This document shows positions 63,494 through 64,000 of a stretch of DNA of 64,000 bases, piece by piece. The position numbers and the translations under genes are program-made. Position 1 is the first letter of the stretch, and the number at the start of each line of letters is the position of its first letter. The notes beneath the pieces were generated by a model. That model was not told where the DNA came from and searched no databases. It was given only the letters and a program-made list of their open reading frames with translations. Origin of the DNA: Cacajao melanocephalus. Taxonomy: Eukaryota > Chordata > Mammalia > Primates > Pitheciidae. The stretch lies in NCBI GenBank assembly GCA_963573385.1, contig CAUYLG010021744.1:1-64000 (forward strand), written 5' to 3'.

Positions 63494-64000
63494 GAACACT
63501 GACTGTTTTCAGCAAATACCAACATTTATAATATAAGTAACTTCAGGGCATGGAAATTTAATTCCAGCAATGATTCTTGGAATTTATTAACAGAGGAAAA
63601 ATGAACTATGGGTTTTTAAAAAAATCTTGATGTTAGGAGACAGGATACAACATTTCCCTATTTCCGTTCTTCAGTCATAATTTCCTCCCCAGACCCAAAA
63701 TCTCATTATTGCAGCTACAGTTAGTTCTCGCTCAATCTAAGATGTTTCAAAGAAAATATGTAAAATGCTATTCACAAATGCAATTAGAAAGGTGATCATT
63801 TATACAACTGTGTGTATATATCACTAACTGCCATTATGATGTACAGCCACGAATAGTGTTTCAAACACAATGATTCAAATTAAAGGAATGTTTTCCATTT
63901 AAGACACACATAGATTTTAGAGTATTAATGAAAATTTGATGTTATTAAAGTACTAAGAGGTGGAACAAGTGGATTTATGTTTAAATGATCAACCCACATA
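63494..64000. other. Unassigned AT-rich sequence
   Basis: I recognise no gene or repeat up to the window edge. Confidence 0.4.

Larger units (their letters stand above)
47294..64000 (-). other. FMN1: FMN1 intron upstream of the large exon (partial)
   Basis: This is the sequence before the acceptor on the minus strand, up to the window edge. A non-coding first exon or promoter should lie further upstream. I see no CpG-rich promoter-like stretch here, so it is probably outside the window. Confidence 0.55.

Overview
The window is nuclear DNA of an anthropoid primate. It is AT-rich and has about fifteen Alu elements on both strands, 5'-truncated L1 copies with primate-type 3' ends, a THE1/MST solo LTR, an MLT1 LTR and many old MIR and L2 fossils. 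It has no operons, compact genes or CRISPR arrays. I cannot fix the species. The exon's protein appears to differ at several residues from the human sequence as I remember it, so a non-human primate is possible, but I could not align the two.

Only one protein-coding segment is well supported. It is a large exon on the minus strand (45296-47293) holding the start codon and first 622 codons of formin-1 (FMN1), the actin nucleator of the limb-deformity locus. A strong acceptor (pyrimidine tract then CAG, cut at 47294/47293) opens it and a CAG|GTTAGT donor (45296/45295) closes it. All three frames entering from upstream hit a stop before the start codon, so the first 131 bases are 5' leader, with two short upstream ORFs. 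The FH1 and FH2 domains are not in this exon and must lie in exons farther downstream on the minus strand. I could not find any of those in 1-45295.

The rest reads as two FMN1 introns. The downstream intron (1-45295) holds, in order: an L1 end, a possible retrocopy with a long A tail, MER20, a long L2, an old L1 invaded by a younger L1 and an Alu (5395-6920), more L1M ends, an ERVL-like LTR, scattered MIR/L2, the MLT1 LTR (25769-26189), an Alu-dense cluster (29582-33949), and then about 12 kb with few repeats before the exon. The upstream intron (47294-64000) holds Alus, two long antisense L2 fossils each split by an Alu, two L1 insertions with clean target-site duplications (51672-52951 and 61962-63478), and a nested MIR/Tigger/THE1 stack at 59018-60095.

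I found no undescribed gene system. The most informative structures are insertion events readable from their duplications: a tail-only poly(T) insertion inside an L1 (62507-62564), the three-layer stack at 59 kb, a 39-base tandem duplication spanning an Alu end and its flank (33904-33968), and the upstream-ORF leader of the FMN1 exon. Stretches called unassigned are those where I recognise no gene or repeat by eye. Old repeats are probably still hidden in them.
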